A stretch of 64,000 nt of DNA from Malania oleifera. Its lineage: Eukaryota > Streptophyta > Magnoliopsida > Santalales > Ximeniaceae. The DNA lies in contig NC_080418.1 of NCBI RefSeq assembly GCF_029873635.1, positions 15,957,388-16,021,387 of the forward strand, read 5' to 3'. Shown in pieces: positions 23,369 through 35,790 of the stretch. The translations under genes and the position numbers were made by a program. The number at the start of each line of letters is the position of its first letter. Within the stretch, counting starts at the first letter, position 1. The notes beneath the pieces were generated by a model. It was not told the DNA's origin. It was given only the letters and a program-made list of their open reading frames with translations, and did not search any database.

Positions 23369-24904
23369 TTCCAAATTTAACAAGCTAATATTCTCACAAT
23401 TGATTTTACCTAACAAGTGTCAATATTGTAATTTATGGATTCAAACGGGTTATTCAGATATGGGATTTTAAACTATTAGCAATGGTTCACAAAAAAAAAT
23501 AAGGATTCAAACAAGTACCGAATTTACCAAGAGATTTTGTTTGGATAACTTAATGTTGTTCCACATGTATTTAGATCATGCCGTAAATCCTTCGTACAAG
23601 CTCTGAAACACCAAGACGAACGCAGCTATGGAGTGTTGGGGAAGTGACCATGTGGGTGTATGTTGGTGGTGGCCGTGTGGTGTTGATGGAGGAGCAGATG
23701 ATGGAGTCACTGGATAGATTAGTGGTCACTCATCACTTGATCTCCGGAGAGAACACCGTAGCCTTACATTACTCACTCACAAGGAGAGGAACACACTTTA
23801 CAAACTCAAGTAAAGAAATGTTTCTTTTATATTCAACTTTAACTTTATGTCTTTATTCTTACAATGAGAAGGATATATATAAACATAGCATGTGCAAGAA
23901 AGCATTAAACAGTCTTAACAACTCTCAACCTAACACAATTAATACTTACTAAAAAAATAAGGAACTCCAACTCATAGGCATACAATTCAAACTTAGTTGT
24001 CTTGCACTATTACAATTCAAATTTGAAACTCAAACATATACCAAAAAAGGAAGGTCAAATTCGTGTGGGGCCCACAAGACTGGTGGGGCCTACATGGGTC
24101 TTGCACTCGAACTTACTTCAAAATATGAACTGGGGTCTTTTCATACTGAAATTTTTCAAGTAGTCTTCGAACAACTCTACGTGTACCTACAAAATAGTTA
24201 TGAACCGATGTGAATATCGGGAGGTCGTCCACGTGTCACTATATTTGCAAAAGAGAGATAGTTAAGGCAAATTGATCCTTATCAAGAATTATGAAATTGA
24301 ACCATGCTATGAGAAATTGTATAAGGCAAAGATGATGGCAATTAATTAATATGGGAGACATGTGAATTGTTACAGGAAAAAAAAAAATATGAGAAAGAAT
24401 TTAGAGTTTGAAAGACTAATCTTAAGAAGAAATTTTGACTAAAAATAAACCTCCCTTCCCCTTATTTTAAAACCTTTGTATACTTCAAAGCCACGATTAG
24501 TGGCCCTCGCACTAGGTCAACAATTGAGGCTTGGTTTTTGAAATATAGTGAGACAGGTTATGGATTGGAATTTAAAGATGCCATGAAAGAATTAGAAAAG
24601 GTTAATTTAATAAAAAAACAAACATAGTAATGAAGATTTCACATTGATTGCGCCACAAATAACTAAATTATAAGAATTGAGAGCAAGCAATACTCCAATG
24701 CCATTGTTTCTGCAATATACAAAAAGAAAAGAAAAACAAAAAAAAACAAAAAGCCTACCACCTTTACTTCTTTGGCAAACCTCTGTTTATTACGACAACA
24801 ATCAAATGTCAAAATACAAGAGATAATGCTTGCCATTAATCTAGTGGAAAATTTTAAGAGCAAGCAATGCCTTATCCTAATTCCAACCAACAAAAAAAGA
24901 AGGC

Positions 24905-24941
<37 letters not shown>

Positions 24942-25067
24942 ATAAATTTTTGCAACATAGAAGAAAATGTCTTGCTATTCTTCTTCTATAAATCTGCATT
25001 TTTACGATGATAGTAAATGTTAAAATATATTTACAATACTAACTTGCTTAGTGTCATGGATATTGGT
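23369..25067. other. Spacer with a possible LTR remnant and microsatellite
   Basis: No gene was recognised. 23600-24250 resembles a retrotransposon LTR read on the minus strand (TATA-like GTTTATATATATCC near 23870), but no termini were identified. A compound (AT)n(GT)n microsatellite lies at about 24908-24942. The rest is AT-rich. Confidence 0.35.
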
Positions 25068-25261
25068 AGGCGCAATTTAGTTGAAATCAAATTAATCGAA
25101 TAAATTTTATTGGTTCAGTTCGGCTAAAAATTTATTCGGTTTGATTTGATGTTTATTTTCTTTGAGTTTTAGTTTTCAATTTTCGGTTTGATTTTAAGAG
25201 TTAATGTGCTCAGTTAACCAAATTAACCGAATAATATATTTTATAATTAATAGTTATATAG

Positions 25262-25293
<32 letters not shown>

Positions 25294-25532
25294 GATTATA
25301 TATATTTTTATATTTGATATATTTTATATATTAAAATTTTATATATATTATATATATTAAAAAATTAAATCAATTAAAATTGGTTAATTAATTTAACTAA
25401 AATTCGATTTGGTCAATTTTAGATTTGGTTAATATGGAATTTAGGTTCAGTTCGGTCAGCAAGATTTTTTGATCAAATTTTTTTGATTAATTTGGTTCTA
25501 AATTTACCACATCAATCGAATACTCACGCCTA
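25068..25532. mobile_element. hAT-like miniature element (465 bp), degraded
   Basis: The ends TAGGCGCAA and CTCACGCCTA form a short inverted repeat. The interior is AT-rich with GGTTCAGTTCGG and GTTCAGTTCGGTC motifs like those of the elements at 44807-45351 and 61394-61897. The flanking 8-mers (GATATTGG and ACTCATGG) only partly agree, so the target duplication is decayed or the ends are off by a little. It contains (AT)n at about 25258-25290. Confidence 0.5.
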
Positions 25533-25856
25533 ACTCATGGGTTTGTTTGAGAAAGAAAAAAAAAAGAATAAAATCCATTTTTATAATGTTTGTTTCTATA
25601 TGAAATACTAATAAAAATAAAATTTGTTATAATATAATTAAAATATTAAAAAAAATATTAATATTGTGTAAAATCAAAATTTTGTTTACCAATGATACTT
25701 TACTTTCTCACTTTTCTTGACAAAAATATATATTTCTTCATATTTTTCTTTACTTTTTCTAATACTTTCCAGATTCCAATCAAGACTTCACTTCAACTAA
25801 CAATGAGAAAAAAAGGAAATAAGAAGAAGAAGAAGAAGAAAATAAGAGCTTTGAGC

Positions 25857-25890
<34 letters not shown>
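25857..25890. repeat. (AAT)n microsatellite upstream of UXS
   Basis: About eleven trinucleotide units end roughly 20 bp before the likely UXS TATA box. Another such tract lies in UXS intron 4 (about 29461-29487). Confidence 0.9.
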
Positions 25891-25891
<1 letters not shown>

Positions 25892-25907
25892 TTTTTATTT
25901 TTATTAT

Positions 25908-25915
25908 TATAAATA
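25908..25915 (+). promoter_or_regulatory. Likely TATA box of UXS
   Basis: TATAAATA lies about 750 bp before the start codon, at the head of a leader that holds a telo-box and a likely intron. Transcription would start around 25940-25950. Position and motif only; no expression data. Confidence 0.45.
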
Positions 25916-26087
25916 GATAAATAAATAAATAAATGAAGAAGTTAAAGCCGGTGTGCTGCTGCTACCTTCACCAGAGGCAGAAACACATATAACCAGTGAA
26001 GTGTTTATTTGCCTACTTCCTGCTAATACTTTTTCGAGACATTCTAAAGCACACAGTAACTAAAATCTCAAGTTCTCTCTCACCTCG

Positions 26088-26096
26088 AAACCCTAA
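26088..26096 (+). promoter_or_regulatory. Telo-box AAACCCTAA in UXS leader
   Basis: AAACCCTAA, a known plant motif enriched near transcription starts of genes active in dividing cells. The same motif occurs in the histone H4 leader at 60063-60071. Confidence 0.6.
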
Positions 26097-26655
26097 AGCA
26101 GTCTGTTTCGCGAATTTCAAGAACCTTAGATTTTCCACTCCGAAGGTCGTTTATGATCATTCAATTTTTTAGTTATTGCCCGTTGTTTACTTCAATTTCT
26201 GTAAATAGTTTGGTGTGGTCTCTGCTTCTATTATCGTTATTGAGGAGCTATCACGACCTTTATTACTTTCCGTGAATTCGAAGGCTTCGTGCATTTCATT
26301 ATTTGTTTACTCATTCATTCGAAATGATTGGTGTCGCTCTTTCGAGCTGGCATTGTTTGGTAGCAGAAGTTACCACTTTGTGATCTGTTTTTGGCGCTGT
26401 ATAAATGCAAGTGTTCTGATCTTTGTGTTTCGTGGATCAGGAGAGAAATCAGGGTTCGGATTTCTTTGCTCTGAACCTAACGATCAGGTCAGGCGCCTAC
26501 CTCTTTTTGTGTTTTGTTATGGAATTGAAGTGTTGGATGAAGTAGAAATTGAAATGTCTCAGTAAATCGGTTTTAGCTTGTGAAATTGTCTGAAGATGAT
26601 TGTCTGTATTTGTTGATAAACATTCCAGGTATTGAGAATTAGAGGAGATCTAATA

Positions 26656-29600
26656 ATGGCGAAGAATTCTTCTAACGGGGAGCACCAAACGACATCAAAA
26701 CCACCTCCTACACCGTCTCCTTTGCGGAATTCTAAATTTTTTCAGGTAGGATTGCACATTTGCATTTGTTTGATTGTTTTGAACGGCTTAAACAGTTAGA
26801 TGTTGATTTTTTTTTGTTCATATATGGGATACCTAAGCATCTAGAACGTTGCTAGTTGATAGCGATTGTGATTTGTGCTTGGTATCCATTTTGTTCAATC
26901 AATTTTCTGCATGAAGTTTTGGGTGCAAGACTGCTGCATGTCCTTGACCTTATATTAGTGCCGCTGTATATTTGTATTTTAACTCACTTTGAAAATATAT
27001 TGTGTTTTTGCTGTAAGAAATGAACTTTTCATTCTCATTAAGCAAGACATGGACTGTATTACTGAACGACCCTGCTCCATATCTTCCAAACTAGGGGAAG
27101 TTTGGTGCTTAGTTGATCTATAAGTTGATCTATAGGATATTTATCAAAAATCAGCAGACAAACTTTTATAATAAAAAAAAAAGCAACCAAATGAATTACA
27201 AGAGTAATTAGCTTTGCAAAGAGGAATAATAGGATCCAAGGTCCTCTATTCAGCTTCAGATTGAAGCTTTAGGAATGCAAAAACCATAGCGGATCTTGCC
27301 CATTGTATCATCAAGTTCTCTAATTTGGTAGCTTTGTGTGCATATGAAGTTCTCTCTTTGCTCTTAGGATTCCCGTCCTTGTGTAGTTTAGCTGAGATTT
27401 GTAAGTTACATGTTTTAGGGAGTTCTTGTGCCATGATTGTACTAAAATCACCATTTTTTCACTTTTGTGGTCACTTGTTCATTTATGTGATATTGTTGTT
27501 CCACAGTCAAATATGAGAATTTTGGTTACTGGAGGAGCTGGGTTTATCGGATCTCACTTGGTGGACAAACTAATGGAAAATGAAAAGAATGAGGTGAGCA
27601 TGTTTTTTGTATCCTATAACTCTCTCTTCTCTCTCTCTCATCTACTCTCTATCTCTGTGCATGTGTGTATATGTATGTGCACGTGGGTGGTGGATTGAGA
27701 TTTCTGAGTTGATTTATAATGAAAAAAAAAAAAAACGAAGTGGATACTATTATTCATAACAAAAGAGTGTGTATATGAGTACTAAAAAAAAGTGTGAAAA
27801 TGAACCAAATTCAGAATCACCCAAAACCTCTCTTGGTATTTTCTCGTCGACGAATCACACCCTCATCGACGAGCCCCATATGCAACATCGTCGACGGACG
27901 CTTCTGCTTTTGCCTCTTTTTAATTTCCTTTTCTCCCTTCCTTTTATTAGTTAAATATTATAATTCTTCTAGGTCACTACATTTGGCCTATGTGAAGGAA
28001 GTATCAGAAGGGGAGTTGATATTAGAGGATATCTCGGTGGTGAGGGATTTTCCTGATTTTTTTTCCCAAGGATTGGTCGGGACTACCTCCTAATCGAGAG
28101 GTAGAATTTACTATTGATCTAGTTTCAGGGACAGCGTCGATTTCTAAAACGCCGTACAGAATGGCACCGGTAGAACTAAAAGAATTGAAGGAACAACTAC
28201 AGGAACTGTTAGATAAGAGATTTATTCGGCCCAGTATGTTGCCCTAGGGAGCGCCGGTATTATTTGTGAAGAAGAAGTACGGGTCGATGAGAATGCGCAT
28301 CGACTATAAGAAAATAAATAAAGTGACTATTAAGAATAAGTACCCACTTTCCCGCATCGATGATTTGTTTGATCAGTTATAGGGGACATAGATTTTCTCG
28401 AAAATAGATCTATGGTCTGAATACCATCAGGTGAAGGTTAGAGCATAGGATGTTTTAAAGACAGCATTTAGGACTCGGTATAGCCACTACAAATTCTTGG
28501 TTATGCCGTTTGGACTGACAAATGATAAGAAAAGGCAGTGCCTAACCTACTTAGTGTAATGTAAAATGAATAAAATAGTTGTGTTCATCACTAATTTATG
28601 CATCTAATACTTTTTTCAGGTAATTGTCGCTGATAACTACTTCACTGGTTCAAAGGACAACCTTAGAAAATGGATTGGTCATCCAAGATTTGAGCTCATA
28701 CGACATGGTACTTCATTTTCTTTTAGTTTGTCGCTAATTACATATGCATATCTGGTGTACATTGGTCCATGCCTCTCTTGATTAGCAATATGGTCCACAG
28801 GCCCAGCTCTGATATATTTATCCTTTTCCCTTTTTGTTTGATGCGATTGAGCATGGGAGTGAATTCTTATAGTAATTCAGTTATTTGTTCATTTGTCAAA
28901 TATAATCTAGACTGCAGAAAAAAAATGTGTTTTTCTCCAAGAAATATGTTTATACTCATGATTTTTTATTTCCAACCAAATTTATATGTGTCTCCTCTTT
29001 GATAGAAATAAGTCAAATAAGTGTTGCACATCAGAAACTGAGTTAGCATCCATTTCTATCTTTCCTTTTAACTTTCCATGCTGTATTATGCTTATATGAA
29101 ATGGATGCTTTAAAATGATGTGCATCTTAAGTTAACATCACAATGAACCTCTTTATTTTGTGTATAATTTCTTTTACAATGTGCCATATTTGGTACGGAG
29201 GATAATTAAACTCTATTCTTTCTTTTACAGATGTCACGGAACCATTGTTGATTGAGGTTGATCAGATCTACCACCTTGCATGCCCCGCTTCTCCAATTTT
29301 CTATAAATACAACCCTGTAAAGGTGATTATGTTTTTGTTTTGTCATCATCAATTTTTTATAGTCTGTATTCTAACTTCTAGCACATACTTGTCATCTACT
29401 TGCCAATTGTGGCAGAACAACTTGCACATTCTGTTTGCTGCTTTTTAAATCCTGAAAGTAAAATAATAATAATAATAATAATAATATCATTGTACTGCAT
29501 GTTTTGCATTCTCATACTGATTTCAATTCCATAATTAACTCCTCAAACTGTGTTATTTCTGGTCATTCTATTTTTTATTTAAAGAAGCATAATGTAGCAT

Positions 29601-32600
29601 TTGTTTTCCGTGTTAAGGCAACAACAAAATAATCAATGTCCTAAAAAAGGAGAAACTTGAGTGCTTCCTCAGCATTCTCAATTCAGAATAGCGTCCTAAA
29701 ATTTGAGATGGTTGCTTGTTCTCAGTGAGGGAAAAAGTGTAATCAACAATAATTGATGGCCTTTCACACACTTTCAGGAAAAAAACCATCTTTTGCTTGA
29801 GGATATGGTAGTAGATGAAGGCGCGCGCTCGCGCACTCACTTACTCACACACTCACTCTTGCATAAACATTGCTTTTCATATGTATCTCTTTGCTTACTT
29901 TTGCACAGTAACTATGTCCTCATAACCACAATATGAACCTATGGTGCTTGCAGACAATAAAGACAAATGTGATTGGCACACTGAACATGCTAGGACTTGC
30001 CAAGCGAGTTGGAGCAAGGTTCGCAAATTTAAATTATTTTATCAAGTTGACTGGTGTCATAAATTTTACTTCATTTGATGATGTTGACAGGATTTTGCTT
30101 ACATCAACCTCTGAGGTATATGGAGATCCACTTGTGCATCCCCAAACTGAGAACTACTGGGGTAATGTGAACCCAATTGGTACGTACACCTGTCATCTTG
30201 AGCCAGTTCTTTCTTCTTTTTTTTTTTGGGGGGGAGGGGGGGGGGGGTGGGGGCGCGATCACTTTTAAATGATGTAACAGGTATATATTATTATAAATAT
30301 TTGTTAATTCAGCATAGTTGCATCTTCTTTGTTCAAAACTATTTAGAATTTTATAGATGTGCATGTGCCATGTGCAAAAGAAACACAATGATCTGTAGAT
30401 TTGTTTGGACAGTTCTGGAGAATTTCTTTGTTGGTTGTTTTCATGAGGTTTACTGGGAAACCAAAGATCTTTTCTGATGATTATCTATTGACATATTGCA
30501 TTTTCCTTGGTAGAAAATGCAATGACTATATTGTAACCCAATTTTTGAATACTTGTTTATGGACTATGGTAAGTGTTGAGTAATGTCAAAACAGCATAAT
30601 CCATATTATAAATGCATTCTTACATTCACTTTATTTGTTGAGAATCAAAATAACATTTCATGTCAGTATTATTCCAGTAGGCGTGTCTGTGTACGCCATC
30701 CAGAGCACAACTTTTGAGAGGGGGCAGGTTGCCATTCAATTAATCCATGCGAGTGTAGAATGCCAATATCTTTCCTATGCCCATGTGAAATCATTTGTTA
30801 GATTATAATATTTGAACAGCTGTAGAAGCAATATGGGTTGCGTTTTATGTGATAAAAATAATAAATTTGCATTTTTTACCTCTTTTTTTGTAATTTAAAA
30901 CCGAAGATTTTGTGCTGCAGGAGTTCGGAGCTGCTATGATGAGGGAAAACGTGTGGCTGAGACCTTGATGTTTGATTATCACAGGCAACATGGGATAGGT
31001 AAATCCAATGATTTTGCTTCTATGAATAAGGTTCAGGTTTACCTGAATTTAGTTTTAGTGATGTAATACTTCCTTTTGAATGACAGAAATACGCATTGCT
31101 CGTATATTTAACACTTATGGACCTCGCATGAATATTGATGATGGCCGTGTTGTCAGCAATTTTATAGCTCAGGCACTTCGGTAAGACTATGCATGTCTGT
31201 AGCTTTTGATGATCTAAAGCTGCTGCTTCTTTTTGTTTTGTGCTTTATTGTTGTTTAAGGGGCTAATTAGTGGAGTTTCTGGGGACTCGTTTCTGTTTCA
31301 CAGCATTGGATCAAGTGTAAAAGATGGAGAGTATTTGTTTTTTAACAAAATGACTGAAATTTTGAGTCTTTAACTGTATTATGTGTTAAGTGCATTTGTA
31401 CAGATATATAGGAAATCATGCTAATTGCTAAATGTTGTACTGCATTTTGCTGCCTATATTTTGATCAAGTGGATGAGCTGAAACCTCTGTCCTTGATTCA
31501 TATTAAGAGCTGTAAACACCATTTTCACTTGATGTTCTCAACTTCTGTAGTAATGAGCCATTGACTGTTCAAGCTCCTGGAACACAAACTCGCAGTTTCT
31601 GTTATGTCTCTGACATGGTATGCGAGCAATATGCATTCATTTTATAACATTACAATTATTGAATTGACCACCTATTGTGTACTCACATTTTCCATTATTG
31701 CTCCCTCCCCACGAGGGATGCTAAAGGTTGATGGCCTCATTCGACTTATGGAAGGAGAACACACTGGACCAATCAACATCGGAAATCCAGGTTCTTTTAC
31801 AAGCGTATTTATGCTTATCTAGATAGATTCGTCATACTCAAGAATCATTTTGTCATCTCATGCATGCTTGTGTGTGCGCATGCAAATCTTATTCTGGTGG
31901 GGGTGTGTTATTGCATATGTACGACTGCATAAATATTTTCATTGCTATTACTGACTTGGTCTAATTTCTCATAAAATTTAGGTGAATTTACCATGCTTGA
32001 ACTTGCTGAGACAGTGAAGGAGGTTAGTTCTTCTTCTTCTTCTTCTTCTTCTTCTTATTTATTTATTTATTATATTTTTTGGCTGAAGATTCATTCTCAG
32101 TAAGAACAATGCTTACAATATCTGTCCTGGCCCATAGGCCAGGCTGTGAAGTCCTCTTGATGAAGGACAAATCCAAAAGGTGGATTTTCATAATACTTCT
32201 TTGCAACCTGTGCACATTTAAGCTCATAATGTGCCATGCCATTAGATTTCCTGCTCAGATATTTAACATGACAAGCAAAGAACTTGTTTTTCAGAGTGCG
32301 GATGTCTTTTAAGTAGAATTTCAGAATCCCATGATGGGCACTCTCCTTTCAAAATATGTGAAACTAACCACTTTTGCATCAGAGAGGATAAGAACTCCCT
32401 GCCAATTTAACTAAAGAGCTTCTTTAAGGTCTTCTCTGATGGCCCATGATTTGGCTTGGTAAACTGAGTTTCTTTCTTCAAAAATCTCCACCATCCCTGA
32501 TGGCTGGGGATTTCCCCCCAGCAAAACTCAATGTCATTGACTAGGCCATTTTGTTTCAGTAAATATCTGTATTGCGTTGGGACAAATTTGAGGAACTAGT

Positions 32601-33213
32601 TTCAGTAGATCCTTTATAAGTCATATTAAGTTTTAAAAGTCCCTGTGAAATTAAGTGTGCTTCTGATGCTCAAACAATGAACATCAGCTACAAGGTGTGA
32701 AGTTGGTGCTTGCAAGTACAAGGCAGGGACCAAATTGAGTTGCGTGATGGAACAGAGAAACATACTTTCATAAATGGCACCAGAACAGAGGCGCACACAG
32801 CTTCATAAGTTGTACCAATAACTTTCATTATCATTGGTTCTACAATATACGTTTCCTAGGGAAGAGAACTTGGGAATATGATGGACAATGTTCTGTGAAC
32901 TAGAAATTTGGTCATACCCTCATCATGGACCATGGGTGTCTTGAGACTTGAAATATTTCTTTGTGAGTTAGATTAGCTGCAGGATTTTGGAGCAAATGAT
33001 AATAAACACTGAATGATGTGATTGCAGCTCATTAATCCTGAGGTGGAGCTGAAAGTGGTGGAAAACACTCCGGATGATCCAAGACAACGGAAGCCAGACA
33101 TCACAAAGGCAAAGGAACTGCTAGGGTGGGAACCAAAGGTCAAGTTGCGCGATGGCCTTCCCCTCATGGAGGAAGATTTCCGACAGAGGCTTGGAGTCGC
33201 CAAAAAGAAATGA
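26656..33213 (+). CDS. UXS: UDP-glucuronate decarboxylase (UDP-xylose synthase), 12 coding exons
   Basis: Converts UDP-glucuronate to UDP-xylose with bound NAD, supplying xylose for xylan and xyloglucan. Coding exons: 26656-26745, 27507-27593, 28620-28707, 29231-29322, 29954-30018, 30091-30179, 30921-30998, 31087-31180, 31551-31617, 31727-31790, 31982-32022, 33028-33213. All introns are GT..AG. The exons sum to 1041 nt, giving 346 residues plus stop with no interruption. Visible motifs are the NAD-binding GGAGFIG (residues 39-45), VADNYFTG (62-69), [10 protein letters not shown] (145-154) and the catalytic pair Y176xxxK180 in CYDEGKR. The C-terminus contains RQRKPDI and LGWEPKV. The 30-residue N-terminus is Pro/Ser-rich with no membrane segment, so this is the soluble cytosolic type like Arabidopsis UXS3/5/6. 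The start is supported by the family N-terminus ([10 protein letters not shown]). Intron 2 holds a gypsy fossil. The 5' leader probably has an intron ending at AG 26629. Confidence 0.97.
27594..28619 (+). other. UXS: UXS intron 2
   Basis: A 1026-bp intron with GT at 27594 and AG at 28618-28619 behind a TTTTTTCAG tract. About 720 bp of it is a retrotransposon fossil (27805-28526). The remainder is T-rich intron with a CTCTCTCT stretch and a poly-A run at about 27722-27735. The exons on both sides are intact and in phase. Confidence 0.9.
27805..28526. mobile_element. Ty3/gypsy fossil inside UXS intron 2 (LTR piece plus pol piece)
   Basis: 27805-27981 is the terminal piece of an LTR in minus orientation (GTCGAC motifs at 27845-27895, end TAGGTCACTACA), very like 7250-7419. 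27982-28526 is a pol piece in plus orientation covering the protease-RT linker and the start of RT (blocks such as RIDDLFDQL and [10 protein letters not shown] are recognisable). The two pieces face opposite ways. The pol part is broken in several places. Confidence 0.85.
30221..30256 (+). repeat. UXS: Poly-T/poly-G tract in UXS intron 6
   Basis: A run of Ts (about 30219-30228) is followed by three G runs broken by single A and T bases, up to GGGGGCGCG at 30256. This G-rich stretch lies on the sense strand about 45 nt after the donor of intron 6 (GT at 30180), so it would be present in the pre-mRNA. Confidence 0.9.
32023..33027 (+). other. UXS: UXS intron 11
   Basis: A 1005-bp intron starting with a (TTC)n tract (about 32029-32055). 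No transposon ends were recognised. It separates a 41-nt exon from the terminal exon. Confidence 0.85.
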
Positions 33214-33706
33214 ACCACCACAATGCAAAACACAGTAAGTAATACATACACAACCAGCAACAATGACGAGGTCTCAGACATTTCACCAAAAACGGAAAAC
33301 ATCAGAGCACATTTTAGCTCACAAGTATGTGTTGTGAATGTCCCTTTTGAAAATAATTTTTTAAGCATGTTATAGGAGAATAAATGGACGAGTAGATAGC
33401 AATACTGAGGAATTGTGGAAGCTTTATCCTTTGAACTGAGATTTCATGTATTCCCTTTTTTGTTCTTTGGTTGAGAGTCTTGAGACTGCTTCTTCTTGCT
33501 TGTGATTCCCTCAATTGCCTTTTTGTTGATTGAAAAAATTGTTCCCCACTGTGTTGGCAGAAAGTATTCGGGAAATGCAGAGCACAAGACGTCTAATTCA
33601 GAAGAGTGACATTCCTGATTAGTCTTTATTTGGATTAAGAATTTTGGAATATATATATGATTCTTGTTTATTCTCTTCATACAAAAAATTAGTAAAAGTA
33701 AATAAA
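33214..33706 (+). other. UXS: UXS 3' untranslated region (approximate)
   Basis: Follows the UXS stop codon. AATAAA hexamers at 33379-33384 and 33701-33706 are candidate poly(A) signals. The true 3' end cannot be set from sequence alone. Confidence 0.5.
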
Positions 33707-34053
33707 ATTTAAAAATAAGAAACTAATGACATGTAACATAATTTTTCTTTCCGTTGAGATATTTTTATATTCTCATACTTTTATTGTGCATTCTCTTATC
33801 TCTCTTACCTTTTTTTCCTCATCTACCTCATTCTCCGTAATCATGCCACAGTCAATCACATCTTTTGAGTGACGAAACTATGAATCGTCTTTTCCAGCCC
33901 TACACTTTATTCCTCCTCTTTGAAGAGATTTATAACAATCAACATTACACCTTTCATTTGGAATTATTTATAAAGAAATGTTTTAAAAAAAAAAATAGCA
34001 ATCTGTCAAAAAAGCATTATTTAAAAGTAATTTAAAAATTACTTATTGTAAGA

Positions 34054-34350
34054 CAAATGCCTAGAGTTTTTTTCCCTTTTTTCCTTTTTTTTTAAATATA
34101 TTAAATAATATCTTTTCTGAGAAAATATTTCTCGGAATAACCCTAACGTAATCTTGCTACTTAGAGTAGCGAGATTTGCCATGTGTCATTTCCATAAAAA
34201 AAAATTATTTAATATATTTTAAAAAATAATAAATCTAGAAATAAATTATTCTGTGTAATAAATCGGAAAATAAATATTAAAAAAATTTATTGTATAATAA
34301 ATTAAAATTTTGAACTTTATTTTAAATTATCAATTTTAATTGTACCTAAA

Positions 34351-34412
<62 letters not shown>

Positions 34413-35790
34413 TGACAGTTTGTTAAAGGGATAGAAAATATAACGTTCAAAAATATTATTTATTTTTGAAAAATGTTTAAAAATAATAATATATATTTAG
34501 AGTTTAAAATTTAAATTATGAATATGATTTTTATGTATTTGTACAAAAAATAAATATATTTTTTTAATTTTACCCAAATTTAAACTTGACTCTCGAATTC
34601 AAATTCCCATATATAATTTTTTTATTTTAATTATTAACTGATTTTTTATGATCGATGAATAGAAAAAATCAAAGAAAAAAGTTGATTCTTTTTAAGAGAC
34701 CAAAAAAAAAAAAAAATTTGTGTTGGCTTTTTTTGAGGTTAAATATTCTTAAGTCAAATATTTGTGTAATTAATGTATTTATTTATGGATTCTAATTATG
34801 TGGGATACTCTTTCTAAGACTACTTCTTAAGTGTTTCCACTTATTATTTTGTTCAATTAATAAAAAAAAAAAATGAGAGAAGATTAAGATATGATAATTA
34901 TGTATATATTTATTATTCAAAGTAAAGATGAATTATCTTTATTATAAGAGATGAGAAAAAAAAATGTTAAAGACTCGCTTAGTTGTGGAAGATATTTTTT
35001 ATTTTCTAATATTTAAAATTTTAAAAAGTTATAAAAATTTAGCTTTTTTAAAAAAATATTTTGAATATACATATAAAAAAGCTATAAAATTGGGTTTAAA
35101 TACCCAGAAAATATAATAAATAAAAGAAATTAAAAAAAATAGATTTTCGGCTGAGAAAGGAGAAAAATCAACGACGATTTTTTGGAGAGGAGAGAAAACC
35201 GGTGACGGTTTTGGGGATTTGTCGCAGGACAGTAAATAAAAACTATTTCAAACTCTAAATAATTCTCTTTACATTTTGTTAATTTATTATTTATTAAATA
35301 TAATTCGCCTAATTATCAACAAGACATTCAAATTAGGATCATTTGTTAGCAACTTTTAAAAATTAAATTGTGGTATCCAAAATAATATGTGAATCGCTTT
35401 AATTTAAAATTTTAAACAGAAGATAATATTTTTTATATTTAGTGAAAAATATAAAAATATATATTTTAAAATTTTGAGATTTGTTCAAAAATATATATAT
35501 TTATCTTTATATTTAATATAAAAATATATATTTTAAAAAAATTATTCTGCTTAATAAATCGGGAAATAATTTATTACACAGAATAATTTATTTCTCAATT
35601 TATCATATTTTAAAAAAATATATCAAATAATATATATTTTATGCAAATGACATGTGGTAAATCTCGCTACTCCAAGTAGCGAGATTACGTTAGGGTTATT
35701 CCGGGAAATATTTTTCCAGAAAAGGTATTATTTGATATATTTAAAAAAAAAAAAAAAAAAGGAGAAAAGGAGAAAAAACTCCAAATGCCT
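34054..35790. mobile_element. Mutator-like non-autonomous element with long terminal inverted repeats
   Basis: The element spans 34063-35781 (1719 bp) between 9-bp direct repeats CAAATGCCT (34054-34062 and 35782-35790). The inverted repeats start GAGTTTTTT and run for about 200 bp. Both include AATAACCCTAACGTAATCT, a GCTACTT-AGTAGC hairpin and an ATGTGTCAT/ACATGTCAT block. A 9-bp duplication and TIRs over 100 bp are the marks of the Mutator superfamily. The interior is AT-rich with (AT)n at about 34358-34408 and a small G-rich patch (35145-35230). No transposase is visible. It lies some 350 bp beyond the UXS 3' region. Confidence 0.88.

Noticed and set aside
30104-30388. Minus-strand frame with a poly-Pro run in UXS intron 6
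   Set aside because: The Pro run is the complement of the G homopolymer; the frame lies in an intron of an intact gene.
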